Shown here: positions 46,966 to 58,764 of the stretch, in pieces
Position numbering within the stretch: the stretch's first letter is position 1
Layout of the letters: each line of letters begins with the position of its first letter
NCBI GenBank assembly: GCA_963082875.1
Contig: OY720097.1
Location: 22,762,501 to 22,826,500, forward strand
Length of the DNA: 64,000 bases
Origin: Corella eumyota
Lineage: Eukaryota; Chordata; Ascidiacea; Phlebobranchia; Corellidae
Direction of reading: 5' to 3'
Notes under the pieces: generated by a model
Told to the model about the DNA's origin: nothing
The model's database searches: none
What the model saw: the letters and a program-made list of their open reading frames with translations, nothing else
Translations under genes and position numbers: made by a program

Positions 46966-47055
46966 ACAGGCAACTCGATCGAAGTAACTGATGTTACTCT
47001 ATGTTTAAGTCGCGTATTCGACTTTCCCACATCAAGGATAAAGATATATATTATA
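46966..47055 (+). mobile_element. 5'-truncated SINE tail at the duplication edge
   Basis: Only the last third of the SINE: acaggcaactcga, gtaactgatgttactctatg, cgtattcgactttcccacat, gataaagatatata. The junction coincides with the end of homology to unit A, so it marks either a 5'-truncated insertion or a recombination joint. Confidence 0.8.
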
Positions 47056-47690
47056 CAATATCAGTTTGTTTGTTGTCTTAGTTAAAACTAAATTTAACAA
47101 AAACAACTGCATAATTACTGCAATGTCTTGTATATATATTTAAACATTAATAGAAGGGGTTTTTGTAACCTTTATTCAAATATAATTTTAATGTGATTCA
47201 TACGTTATATTTCGCTTATACAGCTCTTAAAAAAAAAAGATATAGTTTTTACGACAAAGATATTTCTATATAATAAACTTTTATAATCATTTCAAAGTTA
47301 GCAAAATGTACAGTTGACTTAACATATGTTAATGCTGGGCTTATAATAAAGGAACTTTTCAATATCTGTTCAGATCAGTTTACTTGTTTTTATTTAACTT
47401 TTTTAGTTTGTGTATGGCAAATTTACGTTTGTTACCAGTTTAGTTTTGTATTGCAGTGTTATCATAGTTAAAACTAAATTTAATAATCTTGTTTTTTGTA
47501 TAATAACAACTAAATAATTACTACAATGTCTTGTATACTAGTATTCAAACCATTAATAGAAAGGTGTCTTGAAACCCTTATTAAAATATGATTTTAAAGT
47601 TATTTATATGTCATATGTCGCTTAAACGGCTTTTAAAAACAAGAAAGATATAATTTTTACAATCTAGGTTATTAGTTTTTAACTTGTAAT
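47056..47690 (+). repeat. diverged tandem duplication of about 390 bp
   Basis: agttaaaactaaattta, then aattactgcaatgtcttgta, attaatagaa and a cgcttatacagctctta-type segment at 47080-47250 recur at 47467-47660 with many changes. Non-coding. Confidence 0.6.
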
Positions 47691-49586
47691 AATTGTTTTT
47701 AATAAATCAAATTTTGGTATTTGTAAATTAAATTTAGTTTTTTTTTTAATCAATTTTAAACTTTATTTTTTTAAATCAAATTTTGTTTTTTTGCAAATAA
47801 AAATTTGTTTTTTGTTGAGAAATTTTTTTTCTAAATAGTAAAAATAATGAATGCAGATATGTGTAAGATCTGGAAGAATATAAGTGAAGAAGATCAAATT
47901 TATTTAATTTGATTGTTTATTTTAAAAAAAAGGTTGGTAAAACTGATTTCACTTAAAAATGTTTTGCCATCATGTCCTGTAGGTTTTTATTGATATATTT
48001 TTTACTTTTTAACAGTTTTGAACAAGATTTTAACTTTTTGACTCCTAATTGTCTAATTGCAATAAATAAATTCACATCCAATTTTTTTAAAGCATAATAT
48101 TAAATGAAATATAAAATAGAACATTTTAAAAATAGAACATTTAGAAAAACCGCAGTTTTTTATAAAATATTTTAATTGAAATTTAAAACATGGTTGTACA
48201 CCGCAAAAGAAACAAATAGACTAATGAGGTAAAAAAGCAATGTTATTGATCAGGAGTAAATTTGTTGTTACTATGTTTTTTTGTTTCTATGTTTGTTGTT
48301 TTTACGTTTTTTTTTCCACATTCTTTGAGTTTTTTTTACATTTTCTATTACAAATTATATTTTATTGACTTTTCTTGGTTATAAAATATATACAATATTT
48401 TATTAACTCATATTTATTGACTTTTCTTATAAATGTGTTAGGTTTTTTATAATTTTTTTAAATGGCATCATTGATTTTAGCGAGTAATGTCAATATTAAC
48501 ACTAAATTTTAAGTTGTTTAAAATGACTTCTAATAATGTAGTTCTGAAACAACTTAATGAGATTTTTATCACTTAATAGTAAAGTGATTTATAGTTATAA
48601 AAACTTATTTCTCAGAACAACTTAATAAAACCACAAATATTTGCTAATATTTTTTTTTGTTATTGGTATGTTGGCAGTGTATAGAATTAGCCTGTGCAAC
48701 ATCACATAGGCTTATGTTTATTAATTTTAGCAGCATGAGGTTGCAGTTTTACTTTTAATTTTACTAAATTTAAATAATCGATATATAAAATAAAAAAACT
48801 GTGAAATAATTGGACTGTGTTGTAAAAATATTTTATTACAGTCGCAGTTGTGAGTGTTTTAATATACCAATTTCGTTTGTTAAATTAAAGTTATATATTG
48901 TGCACTGTCAATAATTTTAGCGTTTTTGTGTGGAATCATAAGTCCTTACACTTAACCCAATTAATTTTTTTATATTTTATAAACCCTTTGTAACCTGAAC
49001 TTTTGTAAAGAATTAAAACAAACTGTAAAACGAAGTTATAAATTTGGGCCATAAATGAGTAAATGTAAACTTAGCACTTTTTTTACTACTTGGGCAAACA
49101 ATAACGTTCCAATAAAAGCTATAATAAGTTAATGGAAATAGCTTTATAGTATAAAACTCTATAAAATTTTATTGGTTTTAAAATTAGACTTGTATAATTC
49201 AGAATAAAACGAGTATTGGTTTACGAGCAAATTTTATGTAAGGTTTAGGTCGTAATTTGCACTAACTTCAAAGAACTTTTTTACATTAGCAATACCTGTT
49301 GAGCAACGACATTTCAGATTAAGGAGTGCCTTGAAGCTTTTTATTACAATAATTCTGCAGAAGGCTGCACTCCTTTTATTAATTTAATTTAAAGTTATTA
49401 TTTTTTTCGTTACGCCATTATTTTTTTTGTGCTCATTAAGACTTTTTATTATTCGGTTTAAAATTTATATAAAGTAACTTAATGTATATGCGAATAATTT
49501 TTTTGTTTTTTTTTTTATTTTGAATTTAGAATTTATTAAAGCAAATAAACAAGACACATCTTTAAAACAAAAATTATAACCTAACA
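47691..49586. other. AT-rich spacer upstream of NTase-TPR copy 3
   Basis: No gene, SINE or clear repeat seen. The segment 49240-49330 (taggtcgtaatttgcac, then gcaatacctgttgagcaacg) resembles 36005-36080 upstream of copy 2 (ggtcgtaatttagacc, gcaatgcctgttctctg), so part of the 5' flank is shared across copies and may be promoter sequence. Confidence 0.5.
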
Positions 49587-52500
49587 ATGGATACAGAAGA
49601 TGAGATTATTGAACAACTTAAACAAATTTGTGACCAAAATGGAAAAGAAAAATTTCCAAAACGATCTGCGAAACTTTTCCATAAACTTGGTTTAATTTAC
49701 AAAATTGATGGTTTAAATAAAAGAACAAACAAAAAAAGAAAATTAAATATAAAAAGGTTTAAATTAAAACCTTCCACTAAAAAATTGAACATAGGAAATG
49801 CTGGCAAAATAAAATTAATTCAAAGTGCAGCTTTACTAAATGCAGCTATTGTTCGAGATCCTGAAAATTTGGAAGAAATTAAACAAGATCTTCGTCAATT
49901 TTGCTTTGAATTACTTAAAGTTGCAAATGCAACGAATCAAGAAGCAGATTTAATTAAATATTCTGAAATAATTGTTGAAGATGTTGCAAAAATGAGAAAC
50001 AAGGTTAATAATATACTTGAAACCATTCCTTTGATTCCTGAAGACACATCTAACGAGGAATTTACAAAACTTAAAAGTGAAAAAGTTGAAGCTATTAGCA
50101 ACCTACAGAATATAATAAGTAAAGATTATACAAAGATTATGGAACGTCTTGCTGGATTTTGTAATGAAATAATGGGAGATCCTCCATGTGAATATGCTTT
50201 AGTGGGACTTGGATCACTTTCACGAAGAGAAATAACTCCTTACTCTGATTTTGAAAATGTCATAGTTTTAGAAGACAATATCACAAAATTGTCTAAACAA
50301 TGTCAGAAAAAAATAAAGGAATATTTTAGGTGGCTTGCTGTTATCTTTCAAGTTTTTTTGATTAATCTTGGAGAAACTATTCTTCCTGCTGTTAATATTT
50401 CAAGTTTAAATAGTGAAGATCCAACTAAATTTAATTTTTATGATGCTGTTACGCCCCGTGGCATTTCCTTTGATGGAATGATTCCACATGCTTGCAAATC
50501 TCCCCTAGGAAGACAAGTTGAAACAGAAAACAAACCATTTACACTTGAACTAATTCAAACAGTTAGCAAAATGGCAAGTTTTATTGGATCAGATGAAGAT
50601 ATAAAAAATGGTTACCACTTGGCTGATATGTTGATAACATCATGTTTTGTTGCTGGAAATCAACAAACATATCAACAATTTCAAAAAAAGGTTGATAAAG
50701 AAATGTCTTTGTTAAACATAGAACAATATCAAATATCAGTTGAAGAACAAATCAATAAAAATAAAAAAGAATTTAATGTTTTCACTCAATTGAATAATTC
50801 AAAGAATTGCAAAAATTTAAACATAAAAAGAATGGTTTACAGAAGTTCGACTTTATTTGTTTCAGCAATCGGTAAAATTCATGGCATTAAAGAATCTTGT
50901 TGCTTTGACATTCTAGAAAGTCTTGTTCAAGATATTAAATTAACTGAAGAAGTTGGTTGCAATTTAAAATTTGCCATCGCTGTTGCATGTGAGACAAGAT
51001 TAAGAGTTTACATGGATAAGAAATCACAAGATGATACGGTTCAACAATCAGAAATACAAAGTAAATTTATAGATTTAGTTGGAATGAAAAGTCTTTTGGA
51101 ATATTTTTTAATAATTTCAGCTTTTCAACAAAAATTATCCTACTTAGATAGAATAAAAAGCCCTGATATTTATTTGGTTCCACTGATATGTTATGTTTTG
51201 GGTTCATATACCTTTGCTACGAAATGGTTGAACCAGGAAAGATGCAACACTGAGTTTACTAACAACTTGGAGGATGATGGAGCTAAATGTTATTATTGGA
51301 TTGGAAGGTGCCAATATGAGCTTGGTCAACATAAGAAAGCATTATCTGATTTTCAAACTTCACTTGAAATGCACTTACAGATTTATGACGATCTAACCAA
51401 AGGCAGTAAAGTTGCTAACTGTTATTATTGGCTTGGATTGGGCAAATATAAGCTTGTTCAATATAAAGAAGCATTATCTGATTTTCAAACTTCACTTGAA
51501 ATCCTACAACAAATTGATGACAGTCCAACTAATAGCATTAAAGTTGCTTATCGTTATTATAGAATTGGATTGTGCAAATATCAGCTTAGTCAATATAAAG
51601 CAGCATTATATAATTTCCAAATTTCACTTGAAATTCACCAACAATATGATGACCATCCAACTAACACTATCGACATTGCTAATAGTTGCTATTGGATTGC
51701 AATGTGTAAATATGAGCATGGTCAATATAAAGAAGCATTATCTAATTTCCAAACTTTATTTGTAATCTATCAACAATTTGATGATGATCCAACTAAAAGC
51801 GGTAAAGTTGCTAGTCGTTATTATAGAATTGGATTGTGCAAATATCAGCTCGGTCAATATATAGAAGCATTGTCAGACTTTCAAACTTCAATGGTAATTC
51901 ACCAACACGTTGATGACGATCCAACCAAAAGCAGTAATGTTGCTAGTCGTTATTATAGGATTGGTTTGTGCAAATATCAGCTCTGTCAATATATAGAAGC
52001 ATTGTCTGATTTTCAAATCTCACTTGAAATTCACCAACGAATTGTTGATGATTCAACTAAGATTACTGATGTTGTTCATGTTCATTATTGGGTTGGATTG
52101 TGCAACTATAAGCTCGGTCAATATGAAAAAGCATTAACCGATTTCCAAACTTCACTTGCAATCTACCAAAAATTTGATGACGCTCCAACTCAGAATATTA
52201 ACATTGCTGTTCGTTATCATTGGATTGGATTGTGCAAATATCAGCTTAGTCAATATAAAGAAGCATTATCTGATCTTCAAACTTCACTTGTAATCCACCA
52301 ACAATTTTATGATGATCCAACTAAGATTACTGACGTTGTTAATCATTATTATTATTTTGGATTGTGCAAATATAAGCTTGGTCAATATAAAGAAGCATTA
52401 GCTGATTTTCAAACTTCATTTGTAATTCACCAACGAGTTAATGAAGATCCAAGTAAAAGCAGTAAAGTTGCTTATAGTCACTATAGAATTGGATTGTGCG

Positions 52501-52931
52501 AATATAAGCTCGGTCAATATAAAAAAGCACTAGCTGATTTTCAAACTTCACTTAAAATTTACCAACAAATTGATGACGATTTAACTAAAAGCAGTAAAGT
52601 TGCTTTTTATCATTATCAAATTGGAAAGTGCAAATATCAGCTCGATCAATATAAAGAAGCATTATCAGACTTTCAAGCTTCACTTGAAATCTACCAAACA
52701 ATAGATGACGATCTAACTACATGCAGTAATGTTGCTTCTCGGCATTATTCGATTGGTTTGTGCAAGTATAAGCTTGGTCAATATAAGGAAGCGTTATTCA
52801 AGTTTTACACTTTACTTAACATCTACCAACAAACTGGCCAAAATCTAAAAATGGTCCTAAACTGTCAAGATTGGATTGGAAAATGTGATGCGATGCCTTT
52901 AATTACAAAGTTTGTTGTAAATAAATGTTAA
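49587..52931 (+). CDS. NTase-TPR family copy 3, with a basic insert
   Basis: Intronless, 1114 residues, no lesion. The start context cctaacaatggatacagaag is the family one. Between family positions about 42 and 48 it has an extra basic stretch of roughly 26 residues (KRTNKKRKLNIKRFKLK) not found in the other four copies; it could act as a nuclear localisation signal, which is inference. The nucleotidyltransferase signature is intact (GLGSLSRREITPYSDFE; FDGMIPHACKSPLGRQ), as is the DUF294-C-like helix (LKFAIAVACETRLRVYM). Twelve 44-residue TPR-like repeats follow, typified by YRIGLCKYQLGQYIEALSDF, then a cap WIGKCDAMPLITKFVV. The repeats are more diverged from each other than those of copy 2 and use IGLCKYQL where copy 2 uses IGKCKYEL. 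It is the most diverged intact member and probably an older duplicate. Confidence 0.93.
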   Translation: MDTEDEIIEQLKQICDQNGKEKFPKRSAKLFHKLGLIYKIDGLNKRTNKKRKLNIKRFKLKPSTKKLNIGNAGKIKLIQSAALLNAAIVRDPENLEEIKQDLRQFCFELLKVANATNQEADLIKYSEIIVEDVAKMRNKVNNILETIPLIPEDTSNEEFTKLKSEKVEAISNLQNIISKDYTKIMERLAGFCNEIMGDPPCEYALVGLGSLSRREITPYSDFENVIVLEDNITKLSKQCQKKIKEYFRWLAVIFQVFLINLGETILPAVNISSLNSEDPTKFNFYDAVTPRGISFDGMIPHACKSPLGRQVETENKPFTLELIQTVSKMASFIGSDEDIKNGYHLADMLITSCFVAGNQQTYQQFQKKVDKEMSLLNIEQYQISVEEQINKNKKEFNVFTQLNNSKNCKNLNIKRMVYRSSTLFVSAIGKIHGIKESCCFDILESLVQDIKLTEEVGCNLKFAIAVACETRLRVYMDKKSQDDTVQQSEIQSKFIDLVGMKSLLEYFLIISAFQQKLSYLDRIKSPDIYLVPLICYVLGSYTFATKWLNQERCNTEFTNNLEDDGAKCYYWIGRCQYELGQHKKALSDFQTSLEMHLQIYDDLTKGSKVANCYYWLGLGKYKLVQYKEALSDFQTSLEILQQIDDSPTNSIKVAYRYYRIGLCKYQLSQYKAALYNFQISLEIHQQYDDHPTNTIDIANSCYWIAMCKYEHGQYKEALSNFQTLFVIYQQFDDDPTKSGKVASRYYRIGLCKYQLGQYIEALSDFQTSMVIHQHVDDDPTKSSNVASRYYRIGLCKYQLCQYIEALSDFQISLEIHQRIVDDSTKITDVVHVHYWVGLCNYKLGQYEKALTDFQTSLAIYQKFDDAPTQNINIAVRYHWIGLCKYQLSQYKEALSDLQTSLVIHQQFYDDPTKITDVVNHYYYFGLCKYKLGQYKEALADFQTSFVIHQRVNEDPSKSSKVAYSHYRIGLCEYKLGQYKKALADFQTSLKIYQQIDDDLTKSSKVAFYHYQIGKCKYQLDQYKEALSDFQASLEIYQTIDDDLTTCSNVASRHYSIGLCKYKLGQYKEALFKFYTLLNIYQQTGQNLKMVLNCQDWIGKCDAMPLITKFVVNKC
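51290..52830 (+). repeat. 132 bp coding tandem repeats (TPR array of copy 3)
   Basis: Twelve in-frame units. Repeats 5 and 6 (about 51815-52020) are the most alike (cgttattataggattgg, tgcaaatatcagctc, tatatagaagcattgtc). Most others have drifted, in contrast to copy 2. Confidence 0.93.
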
Positions 52932-54316
52932 GCTACACAAATTAAATTAAGTTATAAAGTTTCCACCCTTTTTGTTTGGGTTTAAAGTTTTTTAATTGCA
53001 TGCAGATTTGTGTTATAAAACAATATAATTGTAAACAACTATTACATTTAACATAGCTTTTTAATATTTTAGCATCATGGTTTATTATTGTAGGCTAAAA
53101 GTTATATTAAAACAGGTTTTTACACCAAATTATATATTATAGTGCATATTTGTATGTAAACCTTAATCTTAATGGATTGTACACTTTTTAATGATGGTTT
53201 TATGTTTCAGAAACTATTAGGATTTATTTAAAAAATACAAAAAATGTTTTTTTATCCAGAACTGCTACAATGACATTATAAATTTTAAAAACAACCCTTT
53301 CTAGCTTAATTATATCTTTATTTGTGTTCCTAAAAAAATATTTGTAAAAATAAACAGTTTAATGAAATTAAATTTTTACAGTTTTATTATGACTTACTTT
53401 GATTATAGTTTTTTTTAAAAATGATAAGTTTTTTAAGGCTAGAATGTTATTATTTTTGCTTTGGTGTTACATCGTATTAAGTTTTAAGTTAGAAACTTAT
53501 GTAGGTACCTAAAGTTAACTTACAGAAAAGTTAAGTTAAAATACTTTTCCGCATTAGATGTTGTTTATTAATGTTCAGTTTAGCGTAACTAACTTATATA
53601 CAAATAACACAAATTTGATTATATACAAATAACACAAATTTAAATTTAACGTTTTTTTGAAATTTAGATATTTCAATGGACTTTTTTAAATATGCACATT
53701 TTTTAAATAGCAATAATAATAAGTTTTTAGATTGGCATATTTTTTTAAATTGCTTATTTTTGACATAAGCATAATTTTATAATTGCACATATTTTGAAGG
53801 ATTGACACATTTTTTTGCTACATGTGCCATACAAACCTGCTACCAATGTTGTTGTTGTTTTTTAACTATTGGTAAATGAACCGGCGCAAGCAAATTTTAG
53901 CTGGTTGTTAAAGGTATAATTTAAACTTGTTTGTATGCTATTAAATTACAAAGCCTATGCTGTAAAAATAATTGCTTTTCATAGGAACATATATGCTTAC
54001 AAACTCAATCTATTGTTTGTTAAATAAAGGTGCTTACTCAGCAACTGAGGCAGTCAGGAATTTTGTTTTGTTGTTTTTGCTTGTGAATTATGTTAATTAC
54101 AATGTTGTGCAACCAATCTGTGAAGATTTTTTTCACTGATTGCAAGAATAAAAAGGTTGAGATTCACTGCTGTAGATCTAGTATTCAAAATGAATTGCCA
54201 AATAAAGGATTTACAGTAAGTCAAAGCGTTGTAAATTTTTTACTTAAAGAATACACAATTTTACTTTTATTGAGTTATTTAATCAAACCCCAAAACAAAT
54301 ATATTTTATTTTTTAG
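52932..54316. other. spacer downstream of copy 3
   Basis: AT-rich; parts of the 3' flank resemble the flanks of copies 1, 2 and 4 (gcagatttgtg near 53002; attaggatttatttaaaa and the gctacaatgacat word near 53220-53275). No gene seen. The frame open at 54090-54310 before the adenylation fragment has no recognisable protein and ends in an AG acceptor at 54316. Confidence 0.5.
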
Positions 54317-54633
54317 CTATACAAAGCATAAAGGGTTGTCCGAATGGTTTCAAAATCAAGTTAATTTAACACCTAACAAAATAGCTTTATTAGATGACAA
54401 TAAAGCTTACACTTTTCGGGAGTTGGATAACTTAACAACCTGTTTAGCCAAATATCTTATTGTCAATTTTGGGGTTATGAAAAATTCTTCTGTTGTTCCA
54501 ATTTTATGGAAGTATCTGTTGAATAAGTGGTGGCAACATTGCCATCATAAAATCAGGTAAACCTTTTAATTTCTGTCATTATATTAATTTTAATTAGTTT
54601 AAAATATCAAATATTTATATTTATAATTAAAAC

Positions 54634-54842
54634 CGGCAACGTAGTGCAGTGTTTAAAACACTTGTTTTTACATCATAAAGTCCTGGGTTTGATTCCTACT
54701 GCTGTAATGCAGTAGCACCCCTAAGTAAGGTGCTATAAATGATATAAACTCCTGCTGAGTAAGTACTTTCTCAGCACCATAATTATCGGGCAATTATATT
54801 CTATAATATACCATACTGCCAAAGTCAACTTGATACTAAAGT
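54634..54842 (+). mobile_element. diverged SINE
   Basis: ggcaacgtagtgcagtgttt head, GGGTTTGATTCC B box, agtaaggtgctataaatgat, then aactcctgctgagtaagtac; the tail is lost after caacttgatact. Confidence 0.8.
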
Positions 54843-55382
54843 TTACAATTAATTTTATGTAGGTGGTGCTTTCATGAATTTGTTTTCTACAACTACCACT
54901 GGTGCAATTATAGAAATGTGCACGGTTGGTAAACCAGTCTGCCTTATAGCATCAGTAAATACATACCAACAGCTTAACGGCAATTGTACCAAAAATCACA
55001 TTTATTTTGTAAATTGTATTATCACATAGTTATATTTTAACTTTAAATATGTGAGAACATGATAAAGTAAGAGTTAAAAAGTACCCAAAAAAAACAATAA
55101 TCAAAGTTTCCTTATTATACAAAACGTTATTATCTATATAAATATTATAATTAATAAATATTATAATTAATTTACCACAAAAGGTTGTAAACAGTTAGTG
55201 AAAATTGTTTTCAGGTGTAAATCTACCTTACTTTGTGTTGGATGGTGACTGGATGAATCAAATTCTTAATTCTGATTGCGATTTAAAAATAGAACTCCCT
55301 CAGCGTGAGATAGATGATGATGCACATGTTGCTTATACATCTCACAACACCGGAAAACCAAAAGGTACGATGTTTTAAAACT

Positions 55383-55580
55383 GGCAGTGTGGTGTAGTGC
55401 TCAAAACAGTTGCTACACTACATGAGGTGGTAAGTTTGAACCTCACTGCTCTTATACTGTAGCGCCTTTAAGTAAACCGCTATAAAGGGTATTAACTCCT
55501 GCTTGGTCCTAATCAACAGTGTAAATATCGGGCAATTAGATTCTATGTTATTTCTAACTGACAACAACTTTAAAAGTCAC
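55383..55580 (+). mobile_element. diverged, truncated SINE
   Basis: ggcagtgtggtgtagtgctc head, ctgtagcgcctttaagtaa, taactcctgcttgg; the match fades near ttctatgttatttct. It is followed almost directly by the dispersed repeat at 55600. Confidence 0.8.
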
Positions 55581-55599
55581 TAGCTATTTGTTGACAAAA

Positions 55600-55790
55600 G
55601 TCATTAGCCCACCCACGATTGTGATTTTAAATTGTTATAAAATGGTGGCAACTCTTACCTAATATTTGTCTGTGTTAATTTACCCGCACACCACAAATGG
55701 CAGTATTACTTATATCATAAGAATATAAATTTGACATTCAGGCTTATACGTTTATATTGTCTACTAAGCTTCATTTAAAATAGATTTGGT
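55600..55790 (+). repeat. dispersed repeat, copy 3 of 3
   Basis: cccaccc, gttataaaatggtggcaact, aatatttgtctgtgttaatt, cgcacaccacaaat, then a tattgtctactaagct end, matching 2161-2320 and 722-900. Confidence 0.5.
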
Positions 55791-56813
55791 AGTCTGGTTA
55801 AGCAGTTATGGTATTAAATTAAGTAACAAAAGTTTTGGGTTCGAGCCACACTAATACCACACTATTCGCCCATGAGCCCGCATTTAGAATAGCTTTAAGA
55901 CATCACAACAACACACTCTTCCTCATAAAAATACAAAATTTATCACCTTAAGGTAATATGAATAAAATATATATATTTACCATGTGTTTTTGTAGCAATT
56001 CTTTGGACAATGTGTCAAGCGTAAGTCAATAACAAGAATGTTATTTACACCATCACATTTAGAGCAAATGTTAATGGATCCTAATTTTTGTCCTGACGAC
56101 TTTTTATCGATGAGGTAAGATTGACTTTTGATGCAGAACAGTTACAATGATTGGTTTATATCAGGCTATTCTAATATTATTTTTAACAGATTTTAACATT
56201 TATTTATAGTAATCAATTTTTAGCAACTTCTTATGAATTAAGGCTTATGACATCTTATGATTTCTATTCTAAAGGCTATTCTAAATTTTATTTTTAAACA
56301 GATTTTAACATTAAGTAATTGATTTTTATCAACATCTTATAAATTTATGCTTGTAATTTTTAAAACATAAATATTCAATATTTTGCATTTTTTAAGATAT
56401 ATTGTGATTTGCGGAGAAGTTGTAACCGTAATATTGGCAAAAAGATTATTGGCAGCATTTCCTTGGATTAAAATGTATAGTCTGTATAGTAATGCAGGTG
56501 AGCATTGTAAATAAATAAACATGGTCTAAAACAAACTGAAAAAAAAAAACTAAAATATCTGAAAAGAAATAATTTGAACTTTGAAAAAATAATAGCCTAT
56601 TTTTCAGAGGCTTACAATTTTGCACTATTTTGTTTAAATGATTATTTTAAAAATGGCAGAGTATCAGACAGTGTGTACTGCCCTGTTGGAAAACCTTTAA
56701 CAGGGATCACAGTTTACATTTTGGATGATCTTAAACAACCTGTGCCTGTTGGCATGCCTGGCCAGTTAAACCACATCACAGTTATCTTTATTAAATTTTT
56801 TGCTTGATATGAA

Positions 56814-56895
56814 CTGGCAGCATTGAGTAGTGGTCAGAACATTTGGCTTTACTACATGAGGTTCTATGTTCGATTCCCACTGCTCCCTGTTTTAA
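56814..56895 (+). mobile_element. SINE head fragment
   Basis: ggcagcattgagtagtggtc then a GTTCGATTCCCACTGC B-box end; only the tRNA-like part remains. Confidence 0.7.
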
Positions 56896-57316
56896 ATTAT
56901 TTTTTTATAAGTATTTACTTTGTTGTCAAAGATTTTATATAATGGTATGTTAAAATTTTTATTTAAAAAATGCCTTACATGCAATATAGTTAATAAAATA
57001 ACTATTTTTTTGTTTGTTAATTTTTCCTAATTTGTTACAAACTAATAAATTTTAATTTTTTATTTAACAGGCTGTTGAAATCTGACTTTTAAAACACCCA
57101 AGTGTAAATGCATGTGCTTTAAGTGTAACAGGAGAGTTGTCACAACGAAAGGTTACAGCTTTTATTGTTCCGAATGGTAAAGTCATTAAAAAAGAATTGG
57201 AAGAACATATTGCCTCGAAATATCTTAAGTTGATGATTCCAGATCAATTTATATTTCTTAAAAGGTACCCATGGTTTAAAATATAACAGTAAAACTTCGG
57301 CTACAATAATTAAACC

Positions 57317-57602
57317 CACAGCGTGGTGCATTGGTAAGAACACTTGCTACACTACACATGAGGTCGTGGGTTTAATCCCCACTGATCTCATGCTATAGCG
57401 CCCTTGAGTAAGGCGCTATAAATGGTATGAACCCCTGCTGAGCCAGCACTTGATCAGCAGCATAATTATCGAGCAATTATAATCTCTAATATCCCAAACT
57501 ACCACAGGCAACTCGAGACTGGGTCGGAGTAACTGATGTTACTCTATGTTTAAGTCGCGCATTCAACTTTCCCACATCGAGGATAAAAATATATACAAAA
57601 AA
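57317..57602 (+). mobile_element. full-length tRNA-derived SINE
   Basis: Head acagcgtggtgcattggtaa, body and tail near the window consensus, ending gataaaaatatatacaaaa. It lies in the last intron of the adenylation pseudogene. Confidence 0.92.
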
Positions 57603-57678
57603 AAATAACATAAATATTTATTTTTACTTTTTTAGTATTCCTCTAAATGTACAGTCGAGCAAATTTGACTTAAGATCA

Positions 57679-58764
57679 TTAACAAGACAACTATAAAGCA
57701 TTAAACAATGCGTGATACACCTAATACCATATCCAATACGTCAATGTTTTAAATTAATAATAATTACAACGAATATGATAAACTTATTAACATTCTGTAA
57801 TTTATAAAACGTTTTATTGATCTGGGAATATATTTTACTTTTATTCAAAATTAAGTTTTGTATCAAATTTGAACTTGTTTAAACCATTCAAATACTTACA
57901 ACAACTAAAAACAACTAATAATTTAACCCTTTTTTAAAATAATAAAATGACATTTTTTGATTAAATTATGATTTGTTATAGATTTTATATATTTTGTTAC
58001 GTGATATAATTATTATTTTAATATATGTGTGAGTAATAATAGTATTTTATAGTAACTTTATAAAAAAAAAAAATTAACCTAATATTTGGACTCTACAATT
58101 TGTTATCGAAGTTATTGCGTGAAACTCTTGCGAGTCAAAAATCGTGCCCGCTTTGTTAAAACTAATATCACGAAGTCTTTGTTATATCCTGAATAAGCGG
58201 AAGAAATATAAGAAAACGTCATGCAGCGAAATGCTTAACACCTTTTTGTGAAATAAAATTAAAAGATATAAGCTAACTTTTAAGTATGTGTTATAAGCAT
58301 AGCATTTACTAACAAGAAATTTTTTATTTGGAAAATTATGTGAAGAGATGTGGTAGTTAGTAAAGGTAGAGAATAGATCTGTTTTGAGTAGCCAGGTCTT
58401 TAATTTTAAATAAAGATCTAGGTACCTAAATTTAAAAACTTTATTTTGGTTTAATAACGAAAAGTTAAAATAAAATATTAGCTTTTAAATCAAAACGGTT
58501 TTGTATAAAAAATCTGAAATCCTACCATTATTAATTGTAACATTAATATATATATGTCTTGTAGACAATTTTTGGCAAATAAAGTTAAATTTTCATTGTG
58601 AATATTTGTGGCTGGGTTAGTGCAGTTAAGATTGTAATTTAAGTTTGTTATACATCCTTTTTAAATCTTTATAAGTTTATGTTTTTATTATTTGTTATAT
58701 AACTAAATATTTTTATTAAGCAAATAAAAAATATACTGTTCAGGAAAAAGGGTATTAAATAACA
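57679..58764 (+). repeat. tandem duplication upstream of copy 4
   Basis: From taacaagacaactataaagc in the last exon of the adenylation pseudogene to the start codon of copy 4, this matches 61268-62237 upstream of copy 5 in the same order (ggactctacaatttgttatc, cgtgcccgctttgttaaaac, gaataagcggaagaaatata). A segment of about 130 bp at 58310-58440 is absent from the second copy. Confidence 0.9.

Larger units (their letters stand above)
54317..57696 (+). pseudogene. decayed NRPS-like adenylation (AMP-binding) gene
   Basis: Exon-like blocks at 54317-54558, about 54863-54960, 55215-55364, 56030-56115, 56398-56498, 56608-56765, 57071-57265 and 57636-57696. In order they resemble an adenylate-forming domain of the nonribosomal-peptide-synthetase type: GLSEWFQNQ and YTFRELD; VNLPYFVLDGDW and YTSHNTGKPKG (the A3 motif, normally YTSGTTGKPKG); MLFTPSHLEQML; ICGEVVTVILAKRL; YCPVGKPLTGITVYILDD; SVNACALSVTGE and KVTAFIVPNG; final SIPLNVQSSKFDLRSL before a stop. 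The first block shifts frame after NSSVVPI and has stops, the block at 57071 has a stop after AVEI, and some core motifs are missing, so the gene is dead. Four SINE copies sit between the blocks. The source could be an ebony-like, AASDH-like or other NRPS-type ligase. Confidence 0.8.

Noticed and set aside
54090-54316. N-terminal coding extension of the adenylation fragment
   Set aside because: No resemblance to adenylation proteins; a splice acceptor at 54315-54316 marks the start of recognisable homology.
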